Assembly (NCBI GenBank): GCA_900763885.1
Contig: CAAFLY010000061.1
Location: 1-64,000 of the forward strand
Length of the DNA: 64,000 nucleotides
Reading direction: 5' to 3'
Origin: Clostridia bacterium
GTDB taxonomy: Bacteria > Bacillota > Clostridia > Oscillospirales > CAG-272
Positions 23,758 through 33,404 of this stretch are shown one piece after another. The notes beneath the pieces were generated by a model, which did not search any database, was not told where the DNA came from, and saw nothing but the letters and a program-made list of their open reading frames with translations. Position 1 is the first letter of the stretch; each line of letters opens with the position of its first letter. The translations under genes and the position numbers were made by a program.

Positions 23758-24702
23758 TTATTTTGATTTTTTCAGTACGGCCGCCGCGTCCGGATTTTCG
23801 GTCTCCAGTCTGGCGAGGAGCTTTTTGACCTTTTTCTTATGCAGCACGATCGGTACGACCACCGCCGCCGCAATGGCGCAGAGAAGTACGACCAGGCAGA
23901 TGTAGTCGACCACGCCGTTTACATTTTCGCCGAACAGGATGCTTGCGCGGACCCGCTTCAGCGTGGAGATACCCTTTACGACCGATTGTCCGTCGTATTC
24001 CGCGACAGACGCGCCGTCCGCGGTCAGTGCGATGTCGGATACGGTCAGGTTTTTCGCGGAAAACGCGGCGCGATTGGCACTGACGTCGAGGTTGATCCCC
24101 TTCACGGTCAGCATATGGGAGGCTTCTACCGCGTTGTTGGCAGTGAAGGTGCCGCCGAGCAGATTGACGATTCGTCCGGAGACCGCCGCGCCGTTGGGAT
24201 CGTCCACGGTGATGGTCATCCTGCCGTCCACGAATGAGAAATCCGCCGCCGTGGAGAGCACGCCGTATTTCGCGGAATGAATCTCGTAATCGCCCGCGAG
24301 CAGCCGCACCTTTTCCGTGCCGACCTCGGTGTAGATGAAGATTCCGGCTTCTCCCGCGTCGAGGATCAGCTTGCCGCTGCCCTTGAAAACGACCGTTCCC
24401 GCGCAGGACAGCGCGTATTTGGAGGCTTTGATGTAGTTGGTGCCGGTGATGTTGACGGTGCAGCCCTTCGGCAGACGCAGTCCGTAATCGTTCGTCGTGT
24501 CGAGGTATAGCCCGTTCAGATCGAGCACATCCGTCCGGTTGTGCCATTCATAGCCGTGACCGCGCTGGTTCTTGTTTGCCTGCGCAATGTTGAGCGTGGT
24601 GGTGATTGTGACCGGATCGTCGGCGGTGATGGGCAGGATTCCAAGTCCGAGTGTGATACAGAGGATCAGAAGCCCGCAGAGTACGCGATGGATACGTTTC
24701 AT
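23758..24702 (-). CDS. Secreted/membrane beta-helix protein (carbohydrate-binding-like)
   Basis: The product (314 residues) has a signal peptide (about 1-27). A right-handed beta-helix-like region of short repeats follows (LRLPKGCTVNITGTNYI, ALSCAGTVVFKGSGKLIL, MTITVDDPNGAAVSG). A C-terminal membrane helix lies near 262-288, followed by a basic cytoplasmic tail KKKVKKLLARLE. The repeat pattern resembles the polysaccharide-binding beta-helix domains of clostridial surface proteins. It is probably a cell-surface protein that binds glycans; no catalytic site is seen. The start at 24702 is preceded by GAAAGG. Confidence 0.65.
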   Translation of the reverse strand: MKRIHRVLCGLLILCITLGLGILPITADDPVTITTTLNIAQANKNQRGHGYEWHNRTDVLDLNGLYLDTTNDYGLRLPKGCTVNITGTNYIKASKYALSCAGTVVFKGSGKLILDAGEAGIFIYTEVGTEKVRLLAGDYEIHSAKYGVLSTAADFSFVDGRMTITVDDPNGAAVSGRIVNLLGGTFTANNAVEASHMLTVKGINLDVSANRAAFSAKNLTVSDIALTADGASVAEYDGQSVVKGISTLKRVRASILFGENVNGVVDYICLVVLLCAIAAAVVVPIVLHKKKVKKLLARLETENPDAAAVLKKSK

Positions 24703-24758
24703 GGGATTGCCTTTCGTTCAGAATTTGGGGATAGGAATATATCGCCCGAGACTTCCTT

Positions 24759-24787
24759 ATTGTAACATAGCCGCGGTAAAATTGCAA
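24759..24787 (-). promoter_or_regulatory. Promoter of the beta-helix gene
   Basis: Read on the minus strand: TTGCAA (24787-24782), a 17-bp spacer ending in TGT, and TACAAT (24764-24759), about 57 bases before the start codon. Confidence 0.65.
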
Positions 24788-24867
24788 GTCTTTTGGCGAG
24801 GACAACACAAAACTTTCGTCTCATGGTCAGATAGACAGGAGATTTTGGCGAAAAAATCAGGATTTCA

Positions 24868-25419
24868 TCACAAATCCCGAGCCTCTCCCGCCGTATGGGG
24901 AACGGCCTTCTTTGTGATGTGCCGATGGAGCATCCATTCCGCAAACGCGTGCCATCGCATGGACAGAGCGGACGCGAACGATACGGTCAGCACAAGGGCG
25001 GAAAGCGGGAGCTTGTCCGTCGCGGTCATAAAGGCGTAAAACGGTCCGGAGAGAAGGAGCGCCGCGGAGGAGAGGAGGGAAACGAGCAGGCGCAGTCCGG
25101 TGCTGCCGCGATGTGCTTTTACGGACAGGGAGGATACGCACGAAAGCACGGTCAGACAAAGGAGCACGCCGGTGACGATCAGGGCGAAGCGGAGGTACAG
25201 AGCAAACGCGTCCCATGCCCACGATACGAAATCCGTGTCCGATTCCCCGCGCAGAAAATACCGCAGAAGCCAAACCACTGCCGGATAAAGGAAAATGCCG
25301 ATTCCTCCGCAGATCCCGTTTGCGATTCCCACGATCCGGGCATCGGGGGTGCGCCGCTGTACGATATAAAGCGCGGCAAATCCCGCGAGACAGGCGAGGG
25401 ACAACAGAATATAGCTCAT
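24868..25419 (-). CDS. Hypothetical polytopic membrane protein (183 aa)
   Basis: Four or five hydrophobic segments are visible (ILLSLACLAGFAALYIV, IGIFLYPAVVWLLRYFL, FALIVTGVLLCLTVL, LLVSLLSSAALLLSGP). Its ATG overlaps the nitroreductase stop (ATGA, 25416-25419), so the two are translationally coupled. No family is recognised. A basic, His-containing tail (MLHRHITKKAVPHTAG) is predicted in the cytoplasm. Confidence 0.68.
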   Translation of the reverse strand: MSYILLSLACLAGFAALYIVQRRTPDARIVGIANGICGGIGIFLYPAVVWLLRYFLRGESDTDFVSWAWDAFALYLRFALIVTGVLLCLTVLSCVSSLSVKAHRGSTGLRLLVSLLSSAALLLSGPFYAFMTATDKLPLSALVLTVSFASALSMRWHAFAEWMLHRHITKKAVPHTAGEARDL

Positions 25420-25997
25420 TCGAGAACAATATCGGATAAGAGCCGCTTCGGGACAAAGTGGAGATTGTGGGCGTCGCGGAAGTAGGTCACATCCCCGTCC
25501 GGCTTCGGATTGGTGATGAAAACGGTCTCCGCGGGCTTGCCGAGTGCCACGATGAGCATCGGAACATACCGCTCCGGGATCCGCAGCTTTTCCCCGACGG
25601 TATCCGGGTGGAAAGCGCCGATCATGCAGCCGCCGTATCCTCTCTCGGTCGCGGACAGCAGTAAGGTCATCGCGGCGATCCCGACGTCCTTTTCGGCGTG
25701 ACGCGGGTCCTTTGTCACCGTTGTATCGCAGAGGATCACCACAAACGCGCTCGGATGACCACCGTCCGGCGGCAGCTTCAGCTCCGGCAGCGCACCGGCC
25801 CACGCGGTATAGGGGAGGAGCTTTTCCACTCCCTCGCGCGTATCCACGATTTTGTATCGGAGCGGCTGGGCGTTTCTGGCACTCGGGCAGAGGCGGCAAT
25901 TGTCGATCCATGAAAGAATCGTATCATGCGGGATCTCGCACGATTCGTCAAAGGTGCGATAGCTGCGGTTGTCGATGAGCAGATCTCTCAGTTCCAT
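25416..25997 (-). CDS. Nitroreductase-family protein
   Basis: An FMN-dependent oxidoreductase of the nitroreductase fold (193 residues). Visible features are the N-terminal FMN-phosphate motif DNRSYRTFD (about 7-15), the CRLCPSARNAQPLRYKIVD segment, the GIAAMTLLLSATERGYGGC helix and the C-terminal GKPAETVF. The substrate is not predictable; members reduce nitro-aromatics, quinones or enones. ATG 25997-25995 follows AAGGAG. It lies downstream of pepT with 17 bases between, so pepT, nitroreductase and the membrane protein probably form one minus-strand operon. Confidence 0.83.
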   Translation of the reverse strand: MELRDLLIDNRSYRTFDESCEIPHDTILSWIDNCRLCPSARNAQPLRYKIVDTREGVEKLLPYTAWAGALPELKLPPDGGHPSAFVVILCDTTVTKDPRHAEKDVGIAAMTLLLSATERGYGGCMIGAFHPDTVGEKLRIPERYVPMLIVALGKPAETVFITNPKPDGDVTYFRDAHNLHFVPKRLLSDIVLE

Positions 25998-26013
25998 GTA
26001 TTTTCTCCTTATT

Positions 26014-27216
26014 TCATTTCGCGTATTCCGATACGATGCCAACCAGGACCTTTACCATTGTATCCATGCCCTCGACGGTGTTGTGTTCGTACGGACCATG
26101 GAAGGCGTATCCCCCGGTGCCGAGATTCGGGCAGGGCAGCCCCATAAAGGAAAGGCGCGCACCGTCGGTACCGCCGCGGATCGGCTCATGAGACGGGACC
26201 ATGCCGAGCGCGGTGATCACACGGTCCGCCGTCTCCACAAGGTGCATGTGACCGCCCATCACCTCCGCCATATTCCGATACTGCTCGCGGAGCGTCAGGA
26301 CCACCGTTCCGGCGCCGTATTTCTCGTTCATGATTTTCTCGATGTGGCGGAGCGTGTCGATGCGGCTGTCAAACCGGGTCGCGCTGTGGTCCCGGATGAT
26401 GTAGGACAGAGTCGCGGATTCCACATCTCCCGCCATGTCGGTCAGGTGGTAGAATCCCTCATAGCCCTCCGTATGCGCCGGGGTCTCCATTGCCGGGAGC
26501 GCGCCGTTTATCTCCATGGCGACCAGCGCCGCGTTGACCATCGTATCCTTGGCACTGCCCGGATGGATGTTGACCCCGCGCACATGAAACACCGCCGCGC
26601 CCGCGTTGAAATTCTCGTAGACGATCTCGTTCTCCGCGCCGCCATCCACGGTATAGGCAAAATCCGCCGCGAACGCATCGAGGTCAAAGGAATCCGCCGA
26701 CGCACCGATCTCCTCGTCCGGTGTGAACGCGATCGAGAGGGCGGGGTGCGGCTTGTCCATGATCTCCGCGCACATCGTCAGGATCTCGGCGATCCCGGCT
26801 TTGTCATCGCTGCCAAGGAGGGTGGTGCCGTCCGCGGTGATGAGCGTGCGCCCTTTCAGCGAGGGCAGATGCGGGAACATCGCGGGGGAAAGGGTCAGTC
26901 CCTGCAGCGCGATCTCACCGCCGTCGTAGTTTTCGTGCAGGATCGGTTTTACGTTTTCGCCGCGGAAGTCGGGTGCGGTATCCATATGCGCGATAAAGCC
27001 GAGTCGGATCGCCGCGGCGCAGTCCTTCGCCGGGATATGCCCATACACGTATCCGCGATCGTCCATGTGCGCGTCCGTAATGCCCATCTCCTGCATTTCG
27101 GAAGCGAGAATTTCCGCAAGTACCTTCTGCCGCTCTGTGGACGGTACGGTACCGGTCGTCTCATCGCTGGTGGTGTATACTTTCACGTAGTTCAAAAATC
27201 GTTCGTAAGCTCGCAT
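26014..27216 (-). CDS. pepT: Peptidase T (tripeptide aminopeptidase)
   Basis: A cytoplasmic dinuclear-zinc aminopeptidase of the M20 family that releases the N-terminal residue of tripeptides. The 400 residues match PepT. Landmarks include GFIAHMDTAPDFRG (first zinc His and Asp), the bridging Asp in LLGSDDKAGIAEI, FTPDEEIGASAD with the general-base Glu pair, and RGGTDGARLSFMGLPCPNLGTG. The last is characteristic of PepT. ATG 27216-27214 is preceded by ATAAGGAG. A TATAAT lies at about 27295-27290 on the minus strand, but the -35 element is poor. Confidence 0.93.
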   Translation of the reverse strand: MRAYERFLNYVKVYTTSDETTGTVPSTERQKVLAEILASEMQEMGITDAHMDDRGYVYGHIPAKDCAAAIRLGFIAHMDTAPDFRGENVKPILHENYDGGEIALQGLTLSPAMFPHLPSLKGRTLITADGTTLLGSDDKAGIAEILTMCAEIMDKPHPALSIAFTPDEEIGASADSFDLDAFAADFAYTVDGGAENEIVYENFNAGAAVFHVRGVNIHPGSAKDTMVNAALVAMEINGALPAMETPAHTEGYEGFYHLTDMAGDVESATLSYIIRDHSATRFDSRIDTLRHIEKIMNEKYGAGTVVLTLREQYRNMAEVMGGHMHLVETADRVITALGMVPSHEPIRGGTDGARLSFMGLPCPNLGTGGYAFHGPYEHNTVEGMDTMVKVLVGIVSEYAK

Positions 27217-27396
27217 GGCACAGGCTCCTTATGGGATAAATGGCAGTGTTCAATACAGCATACCATAGAGTTGGTATTTTCTATATTATACCATGCCTGC
27301 GCGCCGGAATTGTGAACAATCGACGAACAAAACGGCGCGATATTGTTTCCGTGACGGATTTTGTATATTCCATGGCGGAAATGACGGAAAAAACGC

Positions 27397-27425
27397 TTGC
27401 CTACACGCGGAAAATATGCTATAAT
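27397..27425 (+). promoter_or_regulatory. Promoter of the GH78-like gene
   Basis: TTGCCT (27397-27402), a 17-bp spacer ending in TGC and TATAAT (27420-27425) lie about 59 bases before ATG 27484, in the divergent gap after pepT. Confidence 0.75.
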
Positions 27426-27483
27426 ACGGACAAGAACGCCGTGGGAATTCTCGTTCCATGCGGCAGGGAGAAAGGATATACCC

Positions 27484-29154
27484 ATGAAACTACAGGAAAA
27501 ATTCGGTATTTACGGGATCGACGACGAACGCACCCGGAAAGTGATCTACCCGAACCGTGTGGTACTGACACGCGGCAATGTGACCGGTGCGGAAAACCTC
27601 AAAAAGTTCCGTCCGACACAGGTCGCCATTTACGCCTATGACGACGCGTGCGTGCTCGACAACCGCGGCAGCACGGAGAACGCGGCGGTCCTTGTCGATT
27701 TCGGCAGAGAGATCCACGGTACGGTCACGGTGTCGATCTTCACGGTCAGCACGCAGCACGCGGATTTCCGGCTCCGTTTCGGCGAAAGCGTATCGGAGGC
27801 GATCACACCGATCGGCGAAAAGGGGACGACCAACGACCACGCGGAGCGCGATATGGCGTTCGGCGCGGCATCCTGGAGCTCCAACGAATCGAACGAAAGC
27901 GGATTCCGGTTTGCGTATCTGGAACTGCTCACGCCGAACTGCCGCGTAGAGCTGCGCTGCATCGAGGGAACGCTCATCTTCCGCGACATCGAATATAAGG
28001 GCAGCTTCCAGTGCAGCGACCCGCTGGTGAATCAGATCTACGACACGGCGGCGTACACTGTACATCTCAATATGCAGCGGTATCTTTGGGACGGCATCAA
28101 GCGCGACAGGCTCGTGTGGGCGGGCGATATGAACACAGAGCTTGCGACGATCCTTTCCGTGTTCGGCCCGAATCCCGTCGTCACCAAATCGCTCGATCTG
28201 GTGCGCGAGGTCACGCCGACGGAGGCAAGCATGAACGGTCTGTCGTCCTACAATCTGTGGTGGATGCTCTGCCACTACGACTGGTATATGCACACCGGCG
28301 ACTACGAATATCTGCGCGAACAGAAGGACTATATCGCCGCGCTCATGAACCGCTATGTGACCTACGTTGACGAAAACGGCTGTGAAAGACTGCCGGAGGG
28401 ACGCTTCTTCGACTGGCCGACCAGGGGAAATCCGGATCAAATGCACGCCGGACTCCAGGGCCTGACCGCACTGGCACTGCGCAGAGGCGGAGAGCTTCTT
28501 TGTGTCCTCGGTGAATCCGCGCTTGCCGATCGGTGTCTCCGTACCGCGGAACGCATGAAAAATCACGTGCCGGAAACCAGGGACGGCAGCAAACAGTCCG
28601 CGGCGCTTCTTGCCATCGGTGGGGTATGCACGCCGGAGGATATGTATGAAAACGTCATCTCCAAGGGAGGTGCTGCCGGATTCTCGACGTTCCTCGGCTA
28701 CTACACGCTGTCCGCCGTTGCCGAAGCCGGTCAATACGAAGCGGGACTTTCCATGATGAAGGATTACTGGGGCGGTATGCTTGCCTACGGTGCTACGACA
28801 TTCTGGGAGGATTTCGATATCCGCTGGATGGAGAACGCGGCGCCGATCACGGATGTGGTCCCTGAGGGCAAAAAGGACATTCACGGTGATTACGGCGCAT
28901 ACTGCTACACGAATCTGCGCCACAGCCTCTGCCACGGTTGGGCGTCCGGTCCGGCTCCGTGGCTGGCGAAGTACATTCTCGGGATCGAGATACTGGAGCC
29001 CGGCTGCAGGAAGATCCGCTTCAACCCGCATCTCGCCGGACTCGATTGGGTGAAGGGTACGTATCCGACGCCGTACGGTCTGATTGAGGTCGAGGTCACA
29101 CCGGAGGGTGCCATCTGCCGCGCGCCGGAGGAGATTACGGTTGTCCGCGCCTGA
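27484..29154 (+). CDS. Alpha-L-rhamnosidase-like glycoside hydrolase (GH78 type)
   Basis: A glycosidase with the GH78-type core. It has an N-terminal beta-sandwich part (residues 1-170) and an (alpha/alpha)6 barrel. The barrel begins near the signature GIKRDRLVWAGDMNTE (residues 206-221), whose Asp/Glu residues are catalytic in characterised rhamnosidases. FFDWPTRG and FWEDFDIRWM follow, and a C-terminal beta-domain. No signal peptide is present, so it should act in the cytoplasm on imported oligosaccharides. At 556 residues it is much shorter than many GH78 enzymes (~900). It is followed by a TIM-barrel isomerase gene. The exact sugar is an inference. Confidence 0.78.
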   Translation: MKLQEKFGIYGIDDERTRKVIYPNRVVLTRGNVTGAENLKKFRPTQVAIYAYDDACVLDNRGSTENAAVLVDFGREIHGTVTVSIFTVSTQHADFRLRFGESVSEAITPIGEKGTTNDHAERDMAFGAASWSSNESNESGFRFAYLELLTPNCRVELRCIEGTLIFRDIEYKGSFQCSDPLVNQIYDTAAYTVHLNMQRYLWDGIKRDRLVWAGDMNTELATILSVFGPNPVVTKSLDLVREVTPTEASMNGLSSYNLWWMLCHYDWYMHTGDYEYLREQKDYIAALMNRYVTYVDENGCERLPEGRFFDWPTRGNPDQMHAGLQGLTALALRRGGELLCVLGESALADRCLRTAERMKNHVPETRDGSKQSAALLAIGGVCTPEDMYENVISKGGAAGFSTFLGYYTLSAVAEAGQYEAGLSMMKDYWGGMLAYGATTFWEDFDIRWMENAAPITDVVPEGKKDIHGDYGAYCYTNLRHSLCHGWASGPAPWLAKYILGIEILEPGCRKIRFNPHLAGLDWVKGTYPTPYGLIEVEVTPEGAICRAPEEITVVRA

Positions 29155-29192
29155 GAATGGACGGCTCTGACGGAAAATTCATAAAACGGTAC

Positions 29193-29221
29193 TTGCAATT
29201 CCCGGTCGGATGCGGTACAAT
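29193..29221 (+). promoter_or_regulatory. Promoter of the second isomerase gene
   Basis: TTGCAA (29193-29198), a 17-bp spacer and TACAAT (29216-29221) lie about 58 bases before ATG 29279. Confidence 0.65.
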
Positions 29222-29278
29222 ACCTTCGCCGGACGGAATTGCCGGTCAATGATATACAACAAAGGAGAAGACGGAACC

Positions 29279-30034
29279 ATGAAGATCGCAAAACTGGGCT
29301 TACAGCTGTACACCATCCGCGATACCATGAACGACGCGGAAAACATCCGAAAAAGCTTCCGCAAAATGAAGGAGCTTGGCTACGACATCGGTCAGACCGC
29401 GGGATGCGCGATTCCCTATGAGGAATTCGGCAGGATCGCCCGTGAAGAGGGCATTGAAATCTGCGGCACCCACGACAATATGGACATCATGCTGAACGAT
29501 CCCGAAACCGCTATGGCCAATCACCGTGCGCTCGGCACCACCAATATGGGTATCGGTGGATTCGGCGCAGGCAGCGTGGAGGAAGTCGAAAGGTTCATCG
29601 AGGACGCGAACAGGATCGCGAACACTGTGTACGCGCATGGCTTCAAGTTCACGTACCACAACCACAGCCACGAATTCCGTCGTCTCGCAAACGGCAGAAC
29701 CGCGATGGATATGCTCGTGGAGGGACTGGATCCGGTCAAGACCTCGTTCGTGCTGGATACCTACTGGGTGCAGCACGGCGGCGGAGATGTGCGCCACTGG
29801 ATCGAAAAGCTCGCCGGCAGAATCGACATCCTGCACATGAAGGAAATGGGCAGGGACGACAAGGGACCGTTCATCACCGAGATCGGCAACGGCAATATGT
29901 ACTGGGAGGGTATCCTCGAGACCGCCGCAAGAGCCGGCGTACAGTATTACGTTGTCGAGCAGGACAGCTGGCCGGGAGATCCGTTCGATTCCATCCGCCA
30001 GTCCTCCGCATACATGCACAAGAACTTTATGTAA
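29279..30034 (+). CDS. Sugar phosphate isomerase/epimerase-like TIM-barrel protein
   Basis: A second xylose-isomerase-like TIM-barrel protein, not closely related to that at 10541. It is 251 residues long, soluble and without a signal peptide. Metal and active-site segments are KFTYHNHSHEF (His/Glu), VLDTYWVQHGG, ILHMKEMG and YVVEQD. Many members of this sort act on keto-sugars or inososes and sit beside glycosidases or Gfo/Idh enzymes. ATG 29279 follows AAAGGAG with an 11-base spacing. It has its own promoter and terminator. Confidence 0.8.
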   Translation: MKIAKLGLQLYTIRDTMNDAENIRKSFRKMKELGYDIGQTAGCAIPYEEFGRIAREEGIEICGTHDNMDIMLNDPETAMANHRALGTTNMGIGGFGAGSVEEVERFIEDANRIANTVYAHGFKFTYHNHSHEFRRLANGRTAMDMLVEGLDPVKTSFVLDTYWVQHGGGDVRHWIEKLAGRIDILHMKEMGRDDKGPFITEIGNGNMYWEGILETAARAGVQYYVVEQDSWPGDPFDSIRQSSAYMHKNFM

Positions 30035-30035
30035 G

Positions 30036-30075
30036 AAAAAATCCCGTCAGGTTTCGTGCCCGGCGGGATTTTTCT
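30036..30075 (+). terminator. Intrinsic terminator after the isomerase gene
   Basis: AAAAATCCCG pairs with CGGGATTTTT around a short GC-containing loop, immediately after the stop codon. Confidence 0.85.
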
Positions 30076-30107
30076 GCAAAAGTGCGTCCGATCCCTGCCG
30101 CAGCCAA

Positions 30108-30136
30108 TTGCATCCTGCGCGCGTATATGGTATAAT
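30108..30136 (+). promoter_or_regulatory. Promoter of trpS
   Basis: TTGCAT (30108-30113), a 17-bp spacer ending in TGG and TATAAT (30131-30136). The leader of about 80 bases is too short to hold a T-box. Confidence 0.75.
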
Positions 30137-30222
30137 ATCGATATAGTGTGTTTTCCGCGGCTGCTTTCTGCAGAACTGCGAAACGATACCGATCCTGTAT
30201 CAGGCATACAGAGGAGCCAATC

Positions 30223-31323
30223 ATGAAAAATATCATTTTAACCGGCGACCGTCCGACAGGCAGACTGCACCTCGGACATTATGTGGGATCGCTGAAAAGA
30301 CGTGTGGAAATGCAGAATTCCGGGCTGTACGATGCGGTCAACATCCTGATCGCCGACGATCAGGCATTGACGGACAACGCGGACAACCCCGGCAAGATCC
30401 GCGACAATATCATAAACGTGGTGCTCGACTACCTGTCCGTGGGCATCGATCCCGCGAAATCGACGATCTGTGTCCAGTCCGCACTGCCGGCACTGCACGC
30501 GCTGACCTTCTACTACCTCAATCTCGTATCCACGGCGCGTCTTTCCCGCAATCCCACCGTAAAAGCGGAGATCCAGATGCGCGGGTTTGCCGAGGAGGGA
30601 CTGCCCGCCGGATTTTTCACCTATCCCGTATCCCAGGCAGCCGACATCACTGCCTTTGACGCGAATGTTGTGCCGGTCGGAGAGGATCAGCTGCCCATGC
30701 TGGAGCAGACGCGGGAGATCGTGGAGAAATTCAACCGGATCTACGGCGAAACGCTCGTTATGCCGCAAGCGATGATCCCCGAAAACGTGACGCAGCGCCG
30801 CCTTCCGGGTGTGGACGGCAAGGCAAAGATGAGCAAATCCCTCGGCAACTGCATCTATCTGTCCGATACGTCCGTGACGGTGAAGAAGCAGATCAACGGG
30901 AAAATGTACACCGACCCGCAGCATCTGCAGATCAGTGATCCCGGCCACATCGAGGGCAACGTGGTATTCACATACCTCGACGCCTTCTGCACGGACGCAC
31001 ATTTTGCCGAATATCTCCCGGAATACGCGAACCTCGATGAGATGAAGGCGCATTACGAGAGAGGCGGCCTCGGCGACGGCACGTGCAAGAAATTCCTCTA
31101 TAATGTGCTGGAGGAAACGTTATCCCCGATCCGCGCCGAACGCGCAAAATGGGAGCACGACATCGATTCCGTCTACGACATCCTCCGCGAGGGCACCGAA
31201 AAGGCGGTGGAAAAAACGAACGCGACGCTCGCCCGAGTCCGGCACGCCATGCGCATCGATTATTTCGTGGATCGCTCCATCGTGAAGGAGTGGGAGGCAC
31301 TGCTCGGGAAGACAAAACAATAA
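30223..31323 (+). CDS. trpS: Tryptophan-tRNA ligase
   Basis: TrpRS is a class I aminoacyl-tRNA synthetase that charges tRNA-Trp. The HIGH-type signature is [13 protein letters not shown] (residues 13-25) and the second signature is KMSKS near 203. The AQAADI-type segment ([20 protein letters not shown]) is also typical. At 366 residues it is somewhat longer than the usual ~330, because of an acidic insert near residues 255-285. ATG 30223 follows GAGGAG. It is monocistronic, with its own promoter and no visible attenuation leader. Confidence 0.93.
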   Translation: MKNIILTGDRPTGRLHLGHYVGSLKRRVEMQNSGLYDAVNILIADDQALTDNADNPGKIRDNIINVVLDYLSVGIDPAKSTICVQSALPALHALTFYYLNLVSTARLSRNPTVKAEIQMRGFAEEGLPAGFFTYPVSQAADITAFDANVVPVGEDQLPMLEQTREIVEKFNRIYGETLVMPQAMIPENVTQRRLPGVDGKAKMSKSLGNCIYLSDTSVTVKKQINGKMYTDPQHLQISDPGHIEGNVVFTYLDAFCTDAHFAEYLPEYANLDEMKAHYERGGLGDGTCKKFLYNVLEETLSPIRAERAKWEHDIDSVYDILREGTEKAVEKTNATLARVRHAMRIDYFVDRSIVKEWEALLGKTKQ

Positions 31324-31504
31324 CCGCGCTCCCCCATCCATCCCTCACCCCCCCGTTTGTTTCCAGAGAAAGAGGAGCAAACGGGAGCTTGTCGTGTGCC
31401 GCCGGAATATCCGCGCCAAAAACACGAAATTGTCCCGCGCTTCACAAGAAAAGTTCACAAGTTTATGGTATACTATCTTGTGGAAGAAACATTGGAGGAT
31501 CCCC

Positions 31505-32629
31505 ATGCGCACACATCCCGCAATAGCCACCCTGCTTGCCCTGTCTCTGCTCACCGGATGCACATCCGCGCCAACAGAGCCGGAGACAGAAGCCGCATCG
31601 GTTGCCGAAACAGAATCAGCCGTACCCGAAACAGAAGCGGAGTCGGAAGAGCTCGAAACCACAGCGGCGGAGCCATTCCCGGCGCAGGAGCCATACCCGG
31701 ATGCGCCGTACCGCTATACGCTTACCGCGGACGCATATCCGGCAATTGACTTTACCTATCACGAGGAGTACATGAATTTCGCCGTATGTGATTTTGCGCT
31801 TCTGCCGAACGGAAACCTTTTGCTTCTCACGATGAGCGAATCCGTGACGGAGATCGCACCGGACGGCAGCGTGGTTGGTACATACACGTATCCATTCACG
31901 GAAAACGGCATGACGGCGTACCGGATCGCGGCGGACGAAAATGGGAATTTCTATCTCCTCGACGGCAGGAACAACGCCGTTCACAAGGCGGACCGGCAGG
32001 GGATTCTGCGCACCATTTCGATCGACAAGCCGGATGTGACTGCCACCAGAGGGTTTTACGTGACGGCGGAAGACACGCTGGTGCTGGAGAACTACAACGA
32101 CGACCGCATCCGCTCTGTGTTCACGCTCGATGTATCCGGAGACAACGCGCAGATCGTCGGCGACGCGGTGCCGGGTGTGCTGCTGTCTGATGGGTACCGC
32201 GCCGAGATGACGTACATCCCGGACAACGAGGGCGAAACCTGGGACGGCGGTATGACAAAAAGACTGTCGATCACGCTCTATAACGGCGATGGCGCGATCG
32301 TCTTTTCGTACGCCGTGACCGGGAATACGCCGGATTTTGCCGTGATGGCGGGGATTTCGCCGATCTGCGTGCAGCCGGACGAAACGGTGCTCGCCAAGGT
32401 GATGTCCTTTGACACAGGCGATGGGCTTCATGTGTCCGCGGTGCGTTTTGGAAAAGACGGGATTCTCGGCGCGTCGGCGGTGGATCCGAATCCAAACGAC
32501 AATCTCATCCACAATTTCGGCGGCGTGCCCTATATGCTGCGCCATCCGGAGAACGGACTGGAGATCCTCCCTGTGACGGAGATATGCACCGATTTCACGG
32601 CGGACTGCCCTTATACGATCGCACCATAG
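31505..32629 (+). CDS. Hypothetical lipoprotein, beta-propeller-like
   Basis: The N-terminus (HPAIATLLALSLLTGCTSA) is a lipoprotein signal with lipobox LTGC. A Glu/Thr/Ala linker (about 20-60) is followed by a roughly 310-residue domain with repeated Asp/Asn/Gly turns (LPNGNLLLLTMSESVTEI, ADENGNFYLLDGRNNAVHK). These are reminiscent of propeller blades. No catalytic motif is seen. ATG 31505 follows TGGAGG. It lies directly upstream of the alarmone synthetase; a TATACT is present at about 31469, but its -35 region is poor. Confidence 0.65.
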   Translation: MRTHPAIATLLALSLLTGCTSAPTEPETEAASVAETESAVPETEAESEELETTAAEPFPAQEPYPDAPYRYTLTADAYPAIDFTYHEEYMNFAVCDFALLPNGNLLLLTMSESVTEIAPDGSVVGTYTYPFTENGMTAYRIAADENGNFYLLDGRNNAVHKADRQGILRTISIDKPDVTATRGFYVTAEDTLVLENYNDDRIRSVFTLDVSGDNAQIVGDAVPGVLLSDGYRAEMTYIPDNEGETWDGGMTKRLSITLYNGDGAIVFSYAVTGNTPDFAVMAGISPICVQPDETVLAKVMSFDTGDGLHVSAVRFGKDGILGASAVDPNPNDNLIHNFGGVPYMLRHPENGLEILPVTEICTDFTADCPYTIAP

Positions 32630-32663
32630 AAACCATAGTACTCTCAGAACGGAGTGAATACCC

Positions 32664-33341
32664 TTGAAAGAACGATTCTTAACGATAAGCCACCATGCAG
32701 AGCCGATCGAGCTGCCGCAGGAAGCATTGGAGCTTTTTGACGACTACCGCAAAATGCTGGAGATGGAGCATCTGTACAACGCGGCGATCCGGGAAATGCA
32801 GATGCGGTTTGAAACGCTGAACGACGAATTCAAGATCAAATACGAGCGCAACCCGATCCACCACGTGGAGAGCCGGATGAAAACGAAGGAAAGCATTGTC
32901 AAAAAGCTCCTTGCGCGGCGGGAAGAGATCTCCATCGATTCGGCGAAACGGAATCTGAACGACATCGCCGGGGTGCGTGTGGTATGCTGCTACATAGACG
33001 ACGTATACAGCGTGGAGGATATGCTCCTGCGCCAGCCCGACATACATCTGCTGAACCGACAGGACTACATCAAGACGCCGAATTACAACGGCTACCGCAG
33101 TCTCCATCTCGATATCCAGCTGCCGATCTATCTCTCGGACAAGACGGAAAACGTCAAGGTCGAGGTGCAGCTGCGTACGGTCGCCATGGATTTTTGGGCA
33201 AGCCTTGAGCACGATCTGCGGTATAAGTCGGAGAAGTCCATCCCGCAGGACATCAGCGCGGAAATGCTCGCCTGCGCAAATGAGATCGCCGCCATCGACG
33301 AGCGGATGCAGGATATGTACAAACGGATCCAAGAGATCTGA
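32664..33341 (+). CDS. Small alarmone synthetase (RelQ/YjbM-like)
   Basis: A single-domain (p)ppGpp synthetase, 225 residues, with only the RelA/SpoT synthetase fold and neither hydrolase nor ACT/TGS domains. Family blocks are SIVKKLLARRE (pyrophosphate-donor helix), IAGVRVVCCYIDDVYSVED, the TPNYNGYRSLHLDIQLP nucleotide-binding loop and VEVQLRTVAMDFWASLEH. It would make (p)ppGpp or pGpp in response to transcriptional cues such as envelope stress. The start is TTG 32664, preceded by CGGAGTGA. It is flanked by two lipoproteins. Confidence 0.88.
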   Translation: MKERFLTISHHAEPIELPQEALELFDDYRKMLEMEHLYNAAIREMQMRFETLNDEFKIKYERNPIHHVESRMKTKESIVKKLLARREEISIDSAKRNLNDIAGVRVVCCYIDDVYSVEDMLLRQPDIHLLNRQDYIKTPNYNGYRSLHLDIQLPIYLSDKTENVKVEVQLRTVAMDFWASLEHDLRYKSEKSIPQDISAEMLACANEIAAIDERMQDMYKRIQEI

Positions 33342-33344
33342 CGA

Positions 33345-33403
33345 CCAAGGAAGCGCAGACAAAAGGTTGTTTTTTTGCAAAACCGCGACCCATCAAAGGC
33401 GCG
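33345..33403 (+). repeat. Intergenic repeat, unit 1
   Basis: About 58 bases containing AAGCGCAGACAAAAGGTTG, a seven-T run and TGCAAAACC. It is repeated immediately downstream with the same order of elements. It begins just after the synthetase stop codon. Confidence 0.55.
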
Positions 33404-33404
33404 T

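Noticed and set aside
30136..30222. T-box or trp attenuator before trpS
   Set aside because: The leader is only about 80 bases with no GGTACC-type element or terminator.
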